Assembly: GCA_027533185.1 (NCBI GenBank)
Contig: JAPZTS010000031.1
Coordinates: forward strand, 1 to 16,446
DNA from: Leptospira sp.
Lineage (GTDB): Bacteria; Spirochaetota; Leptospiria; Leptospirales; Leptospiraceae
Length of the DNA stretch: 16,446 nucleotides
Direction of reading: 5' to 3'
The notes beneath the pieces were generated by a model. The model made no database searches. It was not told the origin of the DNA and was given only the letters and a program-made list of their open reading frames with translations. Below are positions 16,003-16,446 of the stretch, one piece after another. A program made the position numbers and the translations under genes. The stretch's first letter is position 1, and each line of letters starts with the position of its first letter.

Positions 16003-16071
16003 CCCATCTCCTGCCAGCTGAACTTCCTGTTCAGACTGGCGAGCTACGCAATCCTGCTCCGCTTCCGATGG
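16003..16071. repeat. Structured repeat element, copy 2
   Basis: The outer stem CCATC (16004-16008) pairs with GATGG (16067-16071). Inside are CTCCTG (16008-16013), a hairpin CCAG-CTGAAC-TTCCT-GTTCAG-A-CTGG (16014-16039), and the conserved block at 16039-16067. Compared with copy 1, the loops (TTCCT/ATCCT), CTCCTG and the 29-nt block are kept. Both stems have entirely different but still complementary bases. On the minus strand it carries CAGGA three times, one in the loop of a perfect 6-bp hairpin. Confidence 0.8.
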
Positions 16072-16120
16072 AAATACATTCCGCCAGAGTTACTTAAGAT
16101 AGAAGAGTAACACCCCCACA

Positions 16121-16153
16121 AATAAAAAAGGCTCTGAACTTTGATTCAGAGCC
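16121..16153 (-). terminator. Minus-strand terminator downstream of 23S rRNA
   Basis: A perfect 9-bp stem (GGCTCTGAA on the minus strand at 16153-16145 with TTCAGAGCC at 16138-16130) has a 6-nt loop and is followed by TTTTTTATT (16129-16121). It lies about 205 nt beyond the 23S 3' end and most simply terminates the rRNA transcript. Confidence 0.88.
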
Positions 16154-16324
16154 AATCCCAACTTTTATATACGACAAAGGTTCCATCCTTTTGACTCTCC
16201 CCATCCACGTTTGATTCTCATCAACCACGTCGAGGGAAAGTCCGCGGAGCACCAAGCGGCACTGCTGCGACTGCGAGCGCCCGACCGCCAAACAGAACAT
16301 AAATCAACAAACAACGCTTTCATG

Positions 16325-16350
16325 ATATACAAGATCGCAATCTTGTATAT
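16325..16350 (-). other. Perfect hairpin just downstream of 23S rRNA
   Basis: An 11-bp perfect inverted repeat, ATATACAAGAT and ATCTTGTATAT, encloses a 4-nt loop. It starts about 8 nt past the rRNA 3' end on the minus strand. There is no T run, so an rRNA processing or protection stem is more likely than a terminator (inference). Confidence 0.6.
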
Positions 16351-16358
16351 TGTAATAT

Positions 16359-16446
16359 GGTCAAGTCGATCGAGCGATTAGTATCACTTGGCTGAATCCA
16401 TTACTGAACTTACACCTGTGACCTATCAACCAGGTCGTCTGCCTGG
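16359..16446 (-). rRNA. rrl: 23S ribosomal RNA, 3' end (partial)
   Basis: The minus strand reads through the conserved 23S end: CCTGGTTGATAGGTCACAGG, then a GATACTAATCG segment, ending in CGACTTGACC, which corresponds to the 3' strand of helix 1. Only the last 88 or so bases are present; the rest lies to the right. The mature end is estimated from the helix-1 sequence. No 5S gene follows within the window, consistent with the unlinked rRNA genes known in Leptospira. Confidence 0.92.

Larger units (their letters stand above)
15762..16358. other. Non-coding region between NHL lipoprotein and 23S rRNA
   Basis: About 600 bp with no supported protein gene. It contains two structured repeat copies, two minus-strand terminator hairpins, a GC-rich block at 16225-16290 that stands out in this AT-rich DNA, and a hairpin next to the rRNA 3' end. 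No 5S rRNA or tRNA was found in it on either strand. Confidence 0.75.

Noticed and set aside
15780..16071. CRISPR array
   Set aside because: Only two unequal copies 205 nt apart with internal structure; no regular spacers and no cas genes.
16232..16243. GAGGGAAAGTCC resembling the P4 motif of RNase P RNA
   Set aside because: The rest of the roughly 350-nt RNA and its 3' P4 partner are missing, and the plus strand soon runs antisense to 23S rRNA.
16094..16300. A 68-codon minus-strand open frame beginning at ATG 16300
   Set aside because: It runs through the GC-rich rRNA trailer and across the terminator hairpin, has no Shine-Dalgarno and no recognisable protein features.
15762..16358. Possible 5S rRNA or tRNA next to 23S
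   Set aside because: Neither strand shows the 5S consensus or a tRNA cloverleaf with a TTCGA-type T loop.

Overview
The window looks like chromosomal DNA of a Leptospira species (Spirochaetes); this is inference, not a database match. The evidence is low-GC coding sequence, many lipoprotein signals with relaxed spirochaetal lipoboxes, a 7TM-SpoIIE phosphatase, a PerR-type regulator without the structural zinc cysteines, and a 23S rRNA 3' end with no 5S gene beside it. Whether it is a saprophyte or a pathogen cannot be read from this window.

Left part (1-7559, minus strand): six closely packed genes read right to left. In transcription order they encode a DsbA-like thioredoxin-fold lipoprotein, a lipoprotein with a discoidin-like (NADase-type glycan-binding) domain, a small lipoprotein resembling the copper chaperone Cox11, a 7TM receptor fused to a SpoIIE phosphatase, a membrane histidine kinase, and an FAD/NAD(P)-dependent oxidoreductase with membrane segments that runs off the window. 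Spacings are 60 nt, 0 nt, 9 nt, a 17-nt overlap and 1 nt, so this is probably one operon combining envelope redox chemistry and signalling. It diverges from a perR-like gene (7671-8099). A perfect 6+6 bp palindrome in the shared upstream region sits between a plausible -35 and -10 of the operon, so the regulator may control both itself and the operon.

Middle part (8122-10883): a small minus-strand lipoprotein gene; a heavily eroded RND efflux transporter pseudogene (about 8564-9533, plus strand), recognisable from fragments in several frames; then a two-gene operon of related lipoproteins ending at a strong terminator.

Right part (10928-15761): a ketopantoate-reductase family protein, a small winged-helix regulator, and two divergent beta-propeller lipoproteins (one Big_2 plus lactonase-like propeller, one NHL-repeat) separated by about 460 bp.

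Far right (15762-16446): no convincing protein gene. It holds two copies of a structured repeat (15780-15884 and 16003-16071) that share about 29 nt nearly identically while their hairpin stems differ but remain paired. Read on the minus strand, each copy carries several GGA motifs, one of them in a hairpin loop. Two minus-strand terminators lie at 16130-16153 and 15952-15979, and the 3' end of a minus-strand 23S rRNA closes the window. The repeat pair is the best candidate for an undescribed element here.
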